Assembly: GCF_036088315.1 (NCBI RefSeq)
Contig: NZ_CP107997.1
Location: forward strand, 1 to 61,997
Direction: 5' to 3'
Source of the DNA: Streptomyces sp. NBC_00344
GTDB lineage: Bacteria; Actinomycetota; Actinomycetes; Streptomycetales; Streptomycetaceae
DNA length: 61,997 bases
In this document: positions 17,154-25,900 of the stretch, in pieces
Numbering within the stretch: the first letter of the stretch is position 1
Layout: every line of letters starts with the position of its first letter
Translations under genes and position numbers: made by a program
Notes under the pieces: generated by a model
What the model saw: only the letters and a program-made list of their open reading frames with translations
Database searches by the model: none
Told to the model about the DNA's origin: nothing

Positions 17154-19250
17154 CTAGTCGTGGTGGGCGGCGGAGGAGGCGTGGGTGAGGCCCGCGTCGT
17201 CCATGGCCTTGATGTCCTCGCCGTAGGTCCGGCCGACGGCGACGGCCGCGACGGTGGCAGCCTGCGAGGCGAGTTCACACTCGCTCGCGCACCGCTCGGC
17301 CTGCATCTTCATGCGGGCCGCCGCGTCGGCGAGGTCCGAGATCAGCTCAGTGACCTGCGTCGAGATGTTGTGGTCACCGACCAGGTCGATGGCCATGTCC
17401 CGCAGCGCGTCCGCGACCGTGCCCAGCGCCTCGGCCAGCGCCTCGGCCCGTTCCTTATCCGCGCCGGCGGCGACCGCGATGTTCGCGATCTCCATCAGGT
17501 ACTCGTCGAACGTGATGTCGGTGCGGTGCTGCGCGGGCATACCGCTCTGCGCCGATGCCGTGGTAGTCGGGTTGGTCACGTGCGGCTCCTGTGCAGCGGG
17601 TCGGGTGGTGCCGGGGCGAGCGGTGTGAGGCTCCGGAGCGGGGGGCAGGGCGGTGGGCTCGACGATGACCGCGTCCGGGTAGTCGTCCTGACCGCCGGCC
17701 GGGGACGGCGGGGGCTGCTTGCGGGTTTCGTGACCGGGCCACTCCGGCGTCACGGTGCGGTTTCCGGGCCAGCCCGGACCATCCGCTGACGTGCCACCAG
17801 CCCCTGGCCCGGGGCTGTTCTTCGACGTACCGAAACCGGGAGCGGTAGAACCGCCTGACGGCTGTTCAGCGCCCTTGGGTGCGCCTTCCGGCCCCGTCGG
17901 CCCGGAGTTCTCTTTCGGGCCGTCTGAGGTGGGTTCAGGGCCGTTCTTCGGGGCTTTCCTGCTGTCGGTTCCCGTGGTGTCCGGGCCCTTCGTTCCAGCC
18001 GCGTCACCCTCTGCCTCAGCGCGCTTCCAAGCCCAGTGAGCGGCATTCACGCAGCGGCGGCAGCGGCACTGATACTTGTCGTATGCCTCCGCGCTCCCGT
18101 GCCGCACTCCGGGAGGCAGCTCCTTCGGCTTGTCGTACCGGATCTTGCGGCGGTCCCGCTCACCCTTGCCGTCCGTGCCGCCCTTGGGACCCAGGGCCGG
18201 GCTCTTCCCACCGCTACCGCCGCCGGCGCCCTTGGGGCCGTCGGGTGTTTTCTTCAGGCGGTCGCCCTTGGACAGGTCGACCTTTCGGCCTCCCGCCCCG
18301 TCCTTCTGCCGCGTCCTGTCATCCCTCTTGGACTGCTTGGGGGCCGGACCTTGCGGCTTGGACTGCTGCTTCGGCTGCTTGGGCTGCTGCTTGGGCGTGG
18401 GGCCCTGCTGCTTCGGCTGCTGCTTCAGGACGGGAGCTTGCTGCTTCGGCTGCTGCTTCGGCTGCTGCTTGGGCTGCTGCTTGGGCTGCTGCTTGGGCGT
18501 GGGGCCCTGCTGCCTGGGCTGCTGCTTCGGCGGTGGGGGCTTCGGCGCCTGCTTGGGCGCGGGGCCCTGCTTCGGCTGCTTGGGCGCGGGAGGTTGCTGC
18601 TTCGGCGGCTGCTGCTTGGGCGGTAGTGGCTTCGGCACCTGCTGCTGCTTCGGCGCCGGGCCCTGCTGCTTCGGCTGTTGCCTGGGGGCGGGCCCTTGCG
18701 GTCCTCTGGTCTTGGAGCGGCCCTTGTCCGCTCCAAGACCGGCCGCGTCGGACTTGCTCTGCGCGGCCGCCCAGGCGGCCCGCCCCTTCAACTGCGCCTG
18801 GCGCAGCTTGTTCTGTTGCTCCAGCAGCCCGGTTTCCCGGGCTGTTTTCGCGTTGAGTAGCTCTACCTTGCGGGCGATTTCCGCTTCCCGGTACGGGGCT
18901 TCGCCCTCGATCCGTGACTGCCCCAATGCGATCCGGTATTCGAGCCAGTCACCGAGCCTTTCGGCTAGCGATCGGCGATGAACATATTCACCCTCGGATT
19001 CGTCATCGAATTCTCCATCCATTCCAGAGGGGTCAATTCCGTCGGACGCTAATGCCGCCGCAGGGTTCATAGGGTGCGGGATTACCGGCAATTGCATGGT
19101 GGTTTCTTCCGGGGATTCCGGAACGATGTCCGACTCGTCTCGTACCGGCGGGAAGAGACGTGAGGGGTCGGGAAGCTCGGGCGGGCGGCCCAGGATCTCG
19201 TCCGCCACGGGGAAATTGATGAGTTGTCCTTCGGTGTCGTCGTGGGACAC
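17154..19250 (-). CDS. Large PKQQ-repeat protein with CRCRRC zinc motif
   Basis: A 698-residue multi-part protein. Residues 1-110 are acidic; 110-160 are a charged coiled coil; about 180-310 are low-complexity repeats of P-K-Q-Q; near 390-410 is HGSAEAYDKYQCRCRRCVNA, like the short zinc motif common in actinophage proteins; then a proline/glycine linker; and finally a helical domain of about 130 residues. The last domain resembles the neighbouring coiled-coil proteins. GTG start behind AAGGAGGGAG. No family known to me; probably structural or DNA-handling in transfer. Confidence 0.72.
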   Translation of the reverse strand: MSHDDTEGQLINFPVADEILGRPPELPDPSRLFPPVRDESDIVPESPEETTMQLPVIPHPMNPAAALASDGIDPSGMDGEFDDESEGEYVHRRSLAERLGDWLEYRIALGQSRIEGEAPYREAEIARKVELLNAKTARETGLLEQQNKLRQAQLKGRAAWAAAQSKSDAAGLGADKGRSKTRGPQGPAPRQQPKQQGPAPKQQQVPKPLPPKQQPPKQQPPAPKQPKQGPAPKQAPKPPPPKQQPRQQGPTPKQQPKQQPKQQPKQQPKQQAPVLKQQPKQQGPTPKQQPKQPKQQSKPQGPAPKQSKRDDRTRQKDGAGGRKVDLSKGDRLKKTPDGPKGAGGGSGGKSPALGPKGGTDGKGERDRRKIRYDKPKELPPGVRHGSAEAYDKYQCRCRRCVNAAHWAWKRAEAEGDAAGTKGPDTTGTDSRKAPKNGPEPTSDGPKENSGPTGPEGAPKGAEQPSGGSTAPGFGTSKNSPGPGAGGTSADGPGWPGNRTVTPEWPGHETRKQPPPSPAGGQDDYPDAVIVEPTALPPAPEPHTARPGTTRPAAQEPHVTNPTTTASAQSGMPAQHRTDITFDEYLMEIANIAVAAGADKERAEALAEALGTVADALRDMAIDLVGDHNISTQVTELISDLADAAARMKMQAERCASECELASQAATVAAVAVGRTYGEDIKAMDDAGLTHASSAAHHD

Positions 19251-19355
19251 GACGCTGCTCCCTCCTTGGGGCTTGACAACGGGTGACCGTCTCGCGTACG
19301 CGTGCGTGCGCCTGGGCGTGTGGGTCTGTGGGCGCCTGGGCGTTGGAGACGGGTC

Positions 19356-19386
19356 GAGGGCCGCCGCTCGGTGAGCGGCGGCCCTC
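19356..19386 (-). terminator. 14-bp hairpin splitting the transfer genes
   Basis: GAGGGCCGCCGCTC pairs with GAGCGGCGGCCCTC around a 3-base loop, directly after the small helical gene. It separates two minus-strand units. Confidence 0.78.
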
Positions 19387-19403
19387 GTGGACCCGCAGGG
19401 TGG

Positions 19404-19634
19404 TTACGCGGTGTGCTTGACGTAGAGGGCGTGCAGGTCGTGTGCCAGCGACCGCAGGGCGACGGTGTCGCCGCGCTTGAGCGCTTTCCTGCCGTGCGTC
19501 TGAATCAGCATGACGAGGAAATAGAAAGCGCCGAGATCCTCACCGTGTTTCTCAATGAACGCGTTCCGCTGCGCCATCAGATAGTCGCGGGAACGTTGCG
19601 CCCTGAGTTCGGACTTCAGGAGAGGACGCGTCAC
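19404..19634 (-). CDS. Small helical protein
   Basis: A 76-residue helical protein (LLKSELRAQRSRDYLMAQRN). Its GTG overlaps the stop of the upstream gene, so the two are translationally coupled. No family recognised. Confidence 0.65.
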   Translation of the reverse strand: MTRPLLKSELRAQRSRDYLMAQRNAFIEKHGEDLGAFYFLVMLIQTHGRKALKRGDTVALRSLAHDLHALYVKHTA

Positions 19635-20122
19635 GCCGACCTCTTTCCGAGGTCGTAAATCGACGCGGGACCACCATAACCCGGATTCCGGCCGGTGTCA
19701 CTGCCCTGCGGAGATTGCGGTGCGGGCTTGAGAGCCGCCTGATTCTTCTTCTGCGCCTTGGCCAGGGCCTTTTCCTTCCGGTTTTTCACGACTTCCTTGA
19801 TGGTGTCGTCGTGGGCGTGGCGCTTATGGGCGCTCTTTTCCAGGCCAGAGGTGAGGGAATTGATGTGCCGGAGCAGTCCGTTCAGGGACCGTTCCACCGG
19901 GAGGGCGCGCAGCTTGGCCTGGCCCCACAGGTCGCCCTCCACACGCTTTCCGCGGCAGTGGACGCGCGTCTCGCGCTGGAGGATCTCCAGGTTCGCCTGC
20001 ATGTCGAGCAGGACCCGCTGGAAGTCCGCCATATAGCGGGCGAACGCCTCGCTGTTCTGCGCGACGTCGCGCAGGGGGGAGTAGGTGCCCTCGAATGCGG
20101 AGCGGCTGTCGTCGGGATTCAC
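19631..20122 (-). CDS. Coiled-coil protein with basic tail
   Basis: A 163-residue protein. An acidic helical N-terminal half (FARYMADFQRVLLDMQANLE) is followed by a lysine-rich segment (KNRKEKALAKAQKKNQ). GTG 20122 lies behind GGAGGA. It probably belongs to the transfer machinery by position; function unknown. Confidence 0.68.
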   Translation of the reverse strand: MNPDDSRSAFEGTYSPLRDVAQNSEAFARYMADFQRVLLDMQANLEILQRETRVHCRGKRVEGDLWGQAKLRALPVERSLNGLLRHINSLTSGLEKSAHKRHAHDDTIKEVVKNRKEKALAKAQKKNQAALKPAPQSPQGSDTGRNPGYGGPASIYDLGKRSA

Positions 20123-20192
20123 AGGGGGTCCTCCGTGGGCTGTCGGATCTGCTGTAATCGGGGATCTGGGACTGCTTCCGGCAGTCGCAGCG

Positions 20193-20223
20193 AAGGCCAG
20201 CCCATTACCGGTGGGCTGGCCTT
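20193..20223 (-). terminator. 12-bp hairpin after the SpdB-like gene
   Basis: AAGGCCAGCCCA pairs with TGGGCTGGCCTT, between the SpdB-like stop and the next minus-strand start. Confidence 0.72.
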
Positions 20224-20246
20224 CACTGGTGGTGCCGGACGTTGGA

Positions 20247-22448
20247 TCAGGTGAGGTACTTGTCCGCGTCCTCGGGGCGGAGCAGGCCGGCCTCGGAGAG
20301 CAGGCGTACCGCGCGGGCGTGGTTGACGCTGAGCTTGGTGCGGGCCTGGTAGAGGGTGACGAAGCCGTTGTCGTCGCGCGGCAGTTTCTGTACGAGGGGC
20401 AGGAGTTCGGCGTCCGTCCGTACACCTGTGCCGGTACGGTCCGCACCCGGTGACCCGGTTCCGGTTGCAGGAGACGTCGCGGCAGCTGTACCTGTACGGG
20501 CACCCGGTACGCCGTCGCCGCCGGACTGTGTACGGACACTGACCGAACCGGTACGTCCCTGTACGGCCGCGCTGGTCGTACCGGTACGCCTCGCAGCCGC
20601 TGTACCTGTACGCGCCGCCCCGCCGGGGATGGTGTGTACGCCGTCTGTACGGTCGCTGTACGGCCTGATCACTGCCGCTTCGGTGCCGCCATCGTGCGAA
20701 GGGTGGGAGGCGGGGCGTACAGGGTCCGTACCGTCCCTTTCGGCGCCCGTGCCGTCCGGTCGTACCGAGCCGTGAGCGGTGTACAGGTCGTGGCTGGCGG
20801 CCCCTGTACGGCTGGACGACGTGCCGTCCGTACCGTCGGTACGCCGGTGCGTACCTGTACGAGCGGGCATTCCGCTTGTGTTGTCCGTACCGGTACGGCC
20901 GTCCGCAGCAGCCGTAGCGCTGTGCCCGTCCGTACTGGAGTCGTGCATGAGCGTGTGGACGCGCCAGATGACGGCCACGAAGATCAGCACGACGAACGTC
21001 GTCAGCTGCCACGGCGCCGACTGACCGTCCTGGACGATGTGGGCCTGCTCGGACAAGTGGTACGTCACGTTCGCCGAAGCCATCAGCAGCAGCGCATAGG
21101 GAATGTCCTTCTTGGCGCGGAACGCGGTGACGCAGTAGACGTCGATCGACACCGGGAGCAGCGGGGCGACGTACTGATTGATGCCGACCATGCGGGCCAG
21201 CTCGTACTCGCCGGAAGCGGCAAGCCCAACGCCGGCGGCCAGCGCGACCCACGGTGCGGTTTTCCACGCCTTGCGGCTGATGTTGTGCTGCCAGCCGTTC
21301 CAGCGGGAGTTGGCCTTCTTCGCCTCCCGAGCCTCATCGAGCAGCCGGCGGGCGCGGGCCTCATCGGCCTGTGCCCGCTCAGTGACGGCCTTCGCCTTGC
21401 GCTCCGCCTCCGTGGTGATGCGGCTCGCTTCCTTCTGGGCGCCCTCCCGCAGCTGCGCGGTGACGGTCTTGGCTTCCTCCCGCAGCCGCTCACGCTGCTT
21501 GTCACACGCCTGCTTGAGCCCGGCGAGTTCGTCGGCGAGGACCTTGCGCTTGGTGGCGGCCTCCGTATCGAACTGGTCGGTGAGCTCGCGCAGCTTCGTC
21601 CGCAGCTCGGTGCGGACCTCCTCCGCCTCGGTGTGCGCGGCGGCGACACGGTCATCGGCCTCCCGGCGCCGGTCGTCGGCAGCGCTCACCGCATCCGCGT
21701 ACAGCGCCTCCGCCTCCGCACGGCGCCCGTCGTACTGCTCAGCCGCCGTCGCCGCGAGCTGAGCGAACCGCTCCCGGGCCCGCTCGACCTCCCGCTGCGC
21801 CGCGGCCACCAGGTCGTCGGCCTGCTCCTGAGCGCGGGCGAGGATCCGGCCGGCGTCGATGCGGCGCTGATCGACCAGGGTGCTGATCTCGGCGAGGTCG
21901 GCTTCGGCCAGGCGGCACAGCTCGGCAACCGCCTTACCGGTCGCATCGCGGTCGGTGGCGGCCAGCTCGGTGAGGTCGGTGACCTGCGCGCGGGCCTCCC
22001 TCACCAGGATGTTGGCACGGCTCCGGGCCTGGGTCAGGAGCCGGTCGGCCTCACCGCGCGCCGCCTCCAGGTCGACCTTGGCGGCCTCGCGCTGGGCGGT
22101 GGCCTCCTGGTCGGCGTCGGCGGTGATGCCCGCGGCGCGGGTCTGCGCCTCGGACATCAGCACGGTGACCTGCTCGTGCGTGTCGGCGACGGTGCGCGCG
22201 GCGGCGGTCTCGGCTTCCGCCTGGAGGGCGGCGGCCTGCTCGCGCGCGGTGTCGATGACGTCGGCGCCACGGTCCCGGGCGTCCGCGACGCGGGCCAGCG
22301 CCTCGAAGTCCACCTCCGTCTTCGTCGTCCCGGCCGGGGCCGGGGGAGCGTCCGGGGTTGGGGAGACGCTGGGCTGCGGAGCCGGACGAATTGCCGCCGG
22401 CTTCTTGCGGGCGGTGGGCCTCTTGTTACGGGTTCGGGTGGCGGACAC
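20247..22448 (-). CDS. Coiled-coil/SpdB-like membrane protein with C-terminal HTH
   Basis: A 733-residue protein in four parts. Residues about 45-385 are a long alanine/glutamate-rich coiled coil. About 400-500 is a membrane domain (WVALAAGVGLAASGEYEL, then SIDVYCVTAF and FVVLIFVAVIW) like the DUF2637/SpdB family of Streptomyces spread proteins. About 505-670 is a linker with many R-T-G-T units. The last 65 residues (TLYQARTKLSVNHARAVRLL) read as a winged helix. This would place a DNA-binding head on a membrane protein of plasmid spread. GTG 22448 has GGAAGGAGG upstream. The linker DNA is the GTAC array at 20418-20935. Confidence 0.8.
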   Translation of the reverse strand: MSATRTRNKRPTARKKPAAIRPAPQPSVSPTPDAPPAPAGTTKTEVDFEALARVADARDRGADVIDTAREQAAALQAEAETAAARTVADTHEQVTVLMSEAQTRAAGITADADQEATAQREAAKVDLEAARGEADRLLTQARSRANILVREARAQVTDLTELAATDRDATGKAVAELCRLAEADLAEISTLVDQRRIDAGRILARAQEQADDLVAAAQREVERARERFAQLAATAAEQYDGRRAEAEALYADAVSAADDRRREADDRVAAAHTEAEEVRTELRTKLRELTDQFDTEAATKRKVLADELAGLKQACDKQRERLREEAKTVTAQLREGAQKEASRITTEAERKAKAVTERAQADEARARRLLDEAREAKKANSRWNGWQHNISRKAWKTAPWVALAAGVGLAASGEYELARMVGINQYVAPLLPVSIDVYCVTAFRAKKDIPYALLLMASANVTYHLSEQAHIVQDGQSAPWQLTTFVVLIFVAVIWRVHTLMHDSSTDGHSATAAADGRTGTDNTSGMPARTGTHRRTDGTDGTSSSRTGAASHDLYTAHGSVRPDGTGAERDGTDPVRPASHPSHDGGTEAAVIRPYSDRTDGVHTIPGGAARTGTAAARRTGTTSAAVQGRTGSVSVRTQSGGDGVPGARTGTAAATSPATGTGSPGADRTGTGVRTDAELLPLVQKLPRDDNGFVTLYQARTKLSVNHARAVRLLSEAGLLRPEDADKYLT
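20418..20935. repeat. Dense GTAC array inside the SpdB-like gene
   Basis: I count 27 GTAC tetramers in about 520 bases, mostly as CTGTACGG, CGGTACG and CCGTACCG; about two would be expected by chance. They encode the R-T-G-T linker. The array could be a binding region for a plasmid protein, for example a transfer locus. Confidence 0.8.
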
Positions 22449-22504
22449 GCCGCCTCCTTCCAGGTCGAGTGCCGCCCGGGGGCGGCGATTCACGGGTGAG
22501 TCAG

Positions 22505-22873
22505 TCAGTTGTCACGCTGGGCGGGCAGCTCTGGCCGCTGGTTGGCGGTCGCGTGCTGCTGGGTCAGCCAGGCGATGGCGGCCGCGGTCATGTCGTCGGC
22601 CGCGCCGTCGGCGTTCAGCGGGGCGGTGTCGATGTCACGCATCGCGTCGGCGGACGGCAACAGCCGCATGTAGTCCGGGTTCGCGAAGTAGATCGGGCTG
22701 CCCGACGGCAGCGGCGCCAGGTCGTAGGCACCGCCCACGCAGACCCGGTCGACGCGGCAGACGACGGTGTGGCCGGAATTCCCGGTCCAGAACATCTCCG
22801 GGTCGCGGTACAGGACGAACTGGCCCCGCTGGAACGTGATCGCGGGGATGTTTCTCTGGGCGCTGTCGCACAC
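22505..22873 (-). CDS. Hypothetical 122-residue protein
   Basis: A beta-rich first half (RGQFVLYRDPEMFWTGNSGH) and a helical end (DDMTAAAIAWLTQQHA). GTG 22873 lies behind GAGGAG. It lies upstream of the SpdB-like gene on the same strand. No family recognised. Confidence 0.65.
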   Translation of the reverse strand: MCDSAQRNIPAITFQRGQFVLYRDPEMFWTGNSGHTVVCRVDRVCVGGAYDLAPLPSGSPIYFANPDYMRLLPSADAMRDIDTAPLNADGAADDMTAAAIAWLTQQHATANQRPELPAQRDN

Positions 22874-22922
22874 GGTGACTCCTCGGCGGTTCAGGTGATC
22901 CGGGCTGTCCGGCTCCCCATCA

Positions 22923-22967
22923 CCGCGAAGCCCCACCCGCCGTGGACTGGCGGGTGGGGCTTCGCGG
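22923..22967 (-). terminator. 19-bp hairpin, strong terminator
   Basis: CCGCGAAGCCCCACCCGCC pairs perfectly with its complement around 7 bases. It separates the small-gene cluster from the SpdB-like unit. Confidence 0.85.
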
Positions 22968-22992
22968 CTCAGGCAGCCTGCAGATCGTGCTG

Positions 22993-23310
22993 TCACCAGC
23001 CGTTGAGAACGGCTTCGAAAGCGGGCCAGCCCAACGGTGCGGCGGCAGCGACCTCGCGGGCGTCCCGGGCGCCGCGCCGCCAGATACCCGCGGCTGTGTC
23101 GTGACCGCCGGCGGCCAGTCGGTCGGCGACCGCTTGCTGATGATCGGCGGACTGCTGGTGATCGTCGGCGATGGTTTGCATCTCCGCAAACGTGTAGGGG
23201 AGCGGGGCCGGCGGGGCGATCTCGCCGATGACGAGGTAGCTGTCGATGTCGGCGGGCGTCCAGTCGGCCGGGTCACCGTGGTCGTCGCGGAACTGTTCGA
23301 GGGTGAGCAT
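22993..23310 (-). CDS. Hypothetical 105-residue protein
   Basis: Acidic, helical and histidine-rich (FAEMQTIADDHQQSADHQQA), with a C-terminal REVAAAAPLGWPAFEAVLNGW. CGGAGA lies upstream of the ATG. It is part of a compact run of small genes reading toward lower coordinates. No family recognised. Confidence 0.68.
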   Translation of the reverse strand: MLTLEQFRDDHGDPADWTPADIDSYLVIGEIAPPAPLPYTFAEMQTIADDHQQSADHQQAVADRLAAGGHDTAAGIWRRGARDAREVAAAAPLGWPAFEAVLNGW

Positions 23311-23325
23311 CGGTCTCCGATCGGG

Positions 23326-23493
23326 TCAGGTGGAGCGACGGCGATTCAGGTAGGCGTCCTGCAGGCGGGCGAACCGCTCGAACTGACGGCCGGTCGGGCA
23401 GCGTTGTTCGGTCTGACAGGGCTCGCAGCCCTTGTGGTGGGTATGCCAGGCGTCGCTGGCCTGCATGTAGCGGGTGTGCAGGTCATCAGCCAC
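23326..23493 (-). CDS. Tiny Cys-motif protein
   Basis: A 55-residue protein starting VADDLHTRYMQASDAWHTH, with GCEPC and a third cysteine in QRCPTGRQ, then ARLQDAYLNRRR. This Cys pattern recurs in small Streptomyces plasmid proteins. It starts at GTG 23493 and is 15 bases upstream of the next gene. Confidence 0.6.
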   Translation of the reverse strand: MADDLHTRYMQASDAWHTHHKGCEPCQTEQRCPTGRQFERFARLQDAYLNRRRST

Positions 23494-23716
23494 GGGGGCC
23501 GACCTGGTGGTTGGGCATGCGCGGTGGTGCCTCTCGGGTGGAGAGCGGTGTGGGGTGGGTGTCGTTCACGCGGTAGCCGGCGTCCCACGCCCTCGCGGCC
23601 GTCGTGGCGGCGGCCGCGAGCAGGACGAGGGTGAGCGGGTGGGCCAGGCCGCGTGCGGTGATGGCCCGTACCGCGTGGGTCTGTGCGGTACGGGCCGCGC
23701 GTATGTGCAGGTGCAG
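23486..23716 (-). CDS. Possible small membrane protein, start uncertain
   Basis: The frame reads AVRAITARGLAHPLTLVLLA, with one membrane segment and good third-position GC, and overlaps the next gene start. The only in-frame start after the preceding stop is CTG, so it may be mis-started or decayed. Confidence 0.35.
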   Translation of the reverse strand: MHLHIRAARTAQTHAVRAITARGLAHPLTLVLLAAAATTAARAWDAGYRVNDTHPTPLSTREAPPRMPNHQVGPRG

Positions 23717-23719
23717 TGC

Positions 23720-23857
23720 TCAGCCCTGCCGCTGTCCAGTGCCGCCGCAGGGGCTGCAGGTCTGGTACTCGACACCCTGGTAGGTGGTGCCGTCCGCGCC
23801 GACGTGGTTGACGGTGACCATCTGCTGGCCAGTGCCGCCGCAGGAGGTGCACGTCAT
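23720..23857 (-). CDS. Tiny DnaJ-type zinc-finger protein
   Basis: A 45-residue protein with two CxxCxGxG units (CTSCGGTG and CSPCGGTG), the zinc-binding repeat of DnaJ, with nothing else attached. Its ATG overlaps the stop of the upstream gene. Confidence 0.68.
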   Translation of the reverse strand: MTCTSCGGTGQQMVTVNHVGADGTTYQGVEYQTCSPCGGTGQRQG

Positions 23858-24162
23858 CGGGCCACCCCCATCACGCTGTTGCGCTGGACAGCGGAGGCCG
23901 CCTGCGGGGCAGCTGAGCCCCCGCACCGGCACGTCCAGAAGCCGCACAGCGGGCACGCGTCGTTTGGTGCCCGGAAAATGAGCGGACTGGTGAGGAGCAG
24001 TACCGGCTGGCGCTCGAAGCCGGGAGCCATCTCAGCCAGGGTGCGCCGCGCCTGGCGGCCGGCGGACCGGGCGCGGTTGTCGCCGTCGTCAGTGAGCTGA
24101 CGGACCAGCTGGTGGAACACGGCCGTCGACGACTCGGAGCGCGGTGCGTGGGCGTGGGTCAT
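23854..24162 (-). CDS. Hypothetical protein with C-terminal zinc motif
   Basis: A 102-residue protein ending with CPLCGFWTCRCGG, a likely zinc site. ATG 24162 overlaps the stop of the WhiB-like gene (ATGA). Translational coupling on both sides suggests a tight operon. No family recognised. Confidence 0.65.
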   Translation of the reverse strand: MTHAHAPRSESSTAVFHQLVRQLTDDGDNRARSAGRQARRTLAEMAPGFERQPVLLLTSPLIFRAPNDACPLCGFWTCRCGGSAAPQAASAVQRNSVMGVAR

Positions 24163-24701
24163 GCCGCCACGCCCCAACCGGACCGTGCACGGCGGGCGAT
24201 GCGGATCGTCCTCGCCTGGACGGCCAGAGAACGCATGCGCTCGGTCTGCGCAGACTGCCTCAGCACAGAGTTGCGAGCCCCGCCATTGCGCGAGGAGTCC
24301 GGGTTCTTGCACGCCTCCGCGTAGAACTCCGTCACCAGGGCGTCCAGCTGACGCCCCTCGGTGTCGCGGTCGGCGTCGACCACGGCCGTCAGACGCTCAG
24401 CCTGAGCGGCACGGACGGCGGCGAGTTCCTGGCCCGTGAGACCCGCGCGGACCATCTCATCCGCCTGAGCGTCACCGTCGCCATCCCGCAGGGCGAGCTC
24501 CTCGCACGCAGCTCGCATCGGGCAGCCGCTGCAGAAGCGGATCGCCTCAGCGCGTCGGGCCTGCCACTCGATGTAGGTCTCACCATCGGCGCGGAAGAAC
24601 TTGTCGGGGTCGGTACCGGCGCAGCGTGCGCCGGCATCGACCGCGGCCTGGAGTACAGCCCGGCGTGTATGCCGGGCCTGAGTGGATGTCATCCTGTGCA
24701 T
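24159..24701 (-). CDS. WhiB-like iron-sulfur transcription factor
   Basis: A 180-residue protein with the four-cysteine Wbl arrangement: Cys27, Cys57, Cys60 and Cys66 in RCAGTDPDKFF and FCSGCPMRAACEEL. These would bind a 4Fe-4S cluster. The usual GVWGG turn is replaced by MVRAGLTGQELAAVR, so it is divergent. The C-terminal 80 residues are a helical extension. It heads the small-gene operon, so it may regulate plasmid or host development genes. AAGGGGA precedes ATG 24701. Confidence 0.85.
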   Translation of the reverse strand: MHRMTSTQARHTRRAVLQAAVDAGARCAGTDPDKFFRADGETYIEWQARRAEAIRFCSGCPMRAACEELALRDGDGDAQADEMVRAGLTGQELAAVRAAQAERLTAVVDADRDTEGRQLDALVTEFYAEACKNPDSSRNGGARNSVLRQSAQTERMRSLAVQARTIRIARRARSGWGVAA

Positions 24702-24736
24702 GCGTAGTTCCCCTTTGTGGAGGGTGAGCTGCGAAG

Positions 24737-24770
24737 ACGAACCCCCGGGGAAGCAGCCCTGGGGGTTCGT
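24737..24770 (-). terminator. Hairpin
   Basis: ACGAACCCCC pairs with GGGGGTTCGT, the second of two hairpins after the 271-residue gene. Confidence 0.65.
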
Positions 24771-24810
24771 CGTATTCAGGGCCGGTTGGCCCCGGGCTGC
24801 TACGAGCAGC

Positions 24811-24852
24811 CACGGCCGCCGCCACCCGTTCGTCCGGGTAGCGGCGGCCGTG
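24811..24852 (-). terminator. 12-bp GC hairpin
   Basis: CACGGCCGCCGC pairs with GCGGCGGCCGTG, directly after the 271-residue gene. Confidence 0.7.
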
Positions 24853-24870
24853 GTCGTTCGTCGGCGTTAT

Positions 24871-25686
24871 TCAGCTCACGCGGAGCAGCGGAAGGCTGGG
24901 GGCGCGGAACTCTGAGACCGTGTCGTCCGGGCGGCTCTTGCACGTGTTGTTGGCCTCTTCGACGGTGGTGCCGCTGCGCTTGGCCGTCGACTTCTTCGCG
25001 TCGACCGTGTCCTCACGGTGCTTCGCCCACTCGGCTTCGGTGCGCTTCGTGGCCGTGGCCACCTGATAGCGGGTGAGCAGCGCATCGAGGCGGGCGTCGC
25101 CCCGCTGCTCACGGTCGCGGCGGGGCTGGGTGCGCAGCAGCTGCTCGTACAGTGCGGCGAGCCGAGCCCCGTCGGCGCAGCGGTGAGTACCACCGCAGCG
25201 ATCGGCCATGGTGCTGATCCGGCACCTCTTCAGGTGCTCGCGGTATGCGCTGAGGGCCGTGTCCCCGCTCACCGGCGCCCGGGTCATTTTGGCGATGGGC
25301 TTGGCCGCCACGGGGAGCGGTTTGTAGTACTGCCGGGCGGAACGGCGACCGTCGGTCTCCGCGAACCCGGTCTCCAGGCGCCGCCGCCACGCCTCGTACG
25401 TCACGTCAACCATGACGCGGCGGTTGCTGCCTAAGCAGCGGATCGCCTTGTCCTCGTTGGCAGTACCAGCGTGGTGCGGAACCAGCTTCTGGACCTTGGC
25501 CCGGATGCCGGTGATGGGGCACCAGGTCTTGCAGTCAGGGCAGATCAGCGACGCGCAGGCAGGCCGCAGGTCGTACTGGTGAGGCTTGAGAGTGGACACG
25601 GCGAGCGCCTCACGGGCGCTGACCTTCTTGGTACGAGTCCGGCTCTTCCGAAGACGAGCGGTGGGCTCCAACGTCGGTAGGGACAT
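24871..25686 (-). CDS. Hypothetical 271-residue protein with Cys motifs
   Basis: A basic protein with CASLICPDCKTWC (about 43-56), TRAPVSGDTALSAYREHLKRCR and a lysine-rich C-terminal half. The N-terminal Cys cluster could be a zinc ribbon. It diverges from the GntR repressor across a region with palindromic operators and is probably controlled by it. I do not recognise the family. Confidence 0.7.
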   Translation of the reverse strand: MSLPTLEPTARLRKSRTRTKKVSAREALAVSTLKPHQYDLRPACASLICPDCKTWCPITGIRAKVQKLVPHHAGTANEDKAIRCLGSNRRVMVDVTYEAWRRRLETGFAETDGRRSARQYYKPLPVAAKPIAKMTRAPVSGDTALSAYREHLKRCRISTMADRCGGTHRCADGARLAALYEQLLRTQPRRDREQRGDARLDALLTRYQVATATKRTEAEWAKHREDTVDAKKSTAKRSGTTVEEANNTCKSRPDDTVSEFRAPSLPLLRVS

Positions 25687-25900
25687 GCGGCGCTCCTTGC
25701 AATGGTCGGGGCTGCGTCACGGTGCTCTCTCCGCCCCCCCAGGCCGCACGGGAGGCCCGGCGCCCTGACGGACGGACAGCGCATCTGCGCTGCGACGTGC
25801 TTGCAGGTAGGTCGAGAAACCCGGGGGATTTGGTCCAGCCATCACCCCGGCCACCGGTGAGGGTGGACGGCTCCTACGGTCGTGCGGTGCATCTCCTCGA

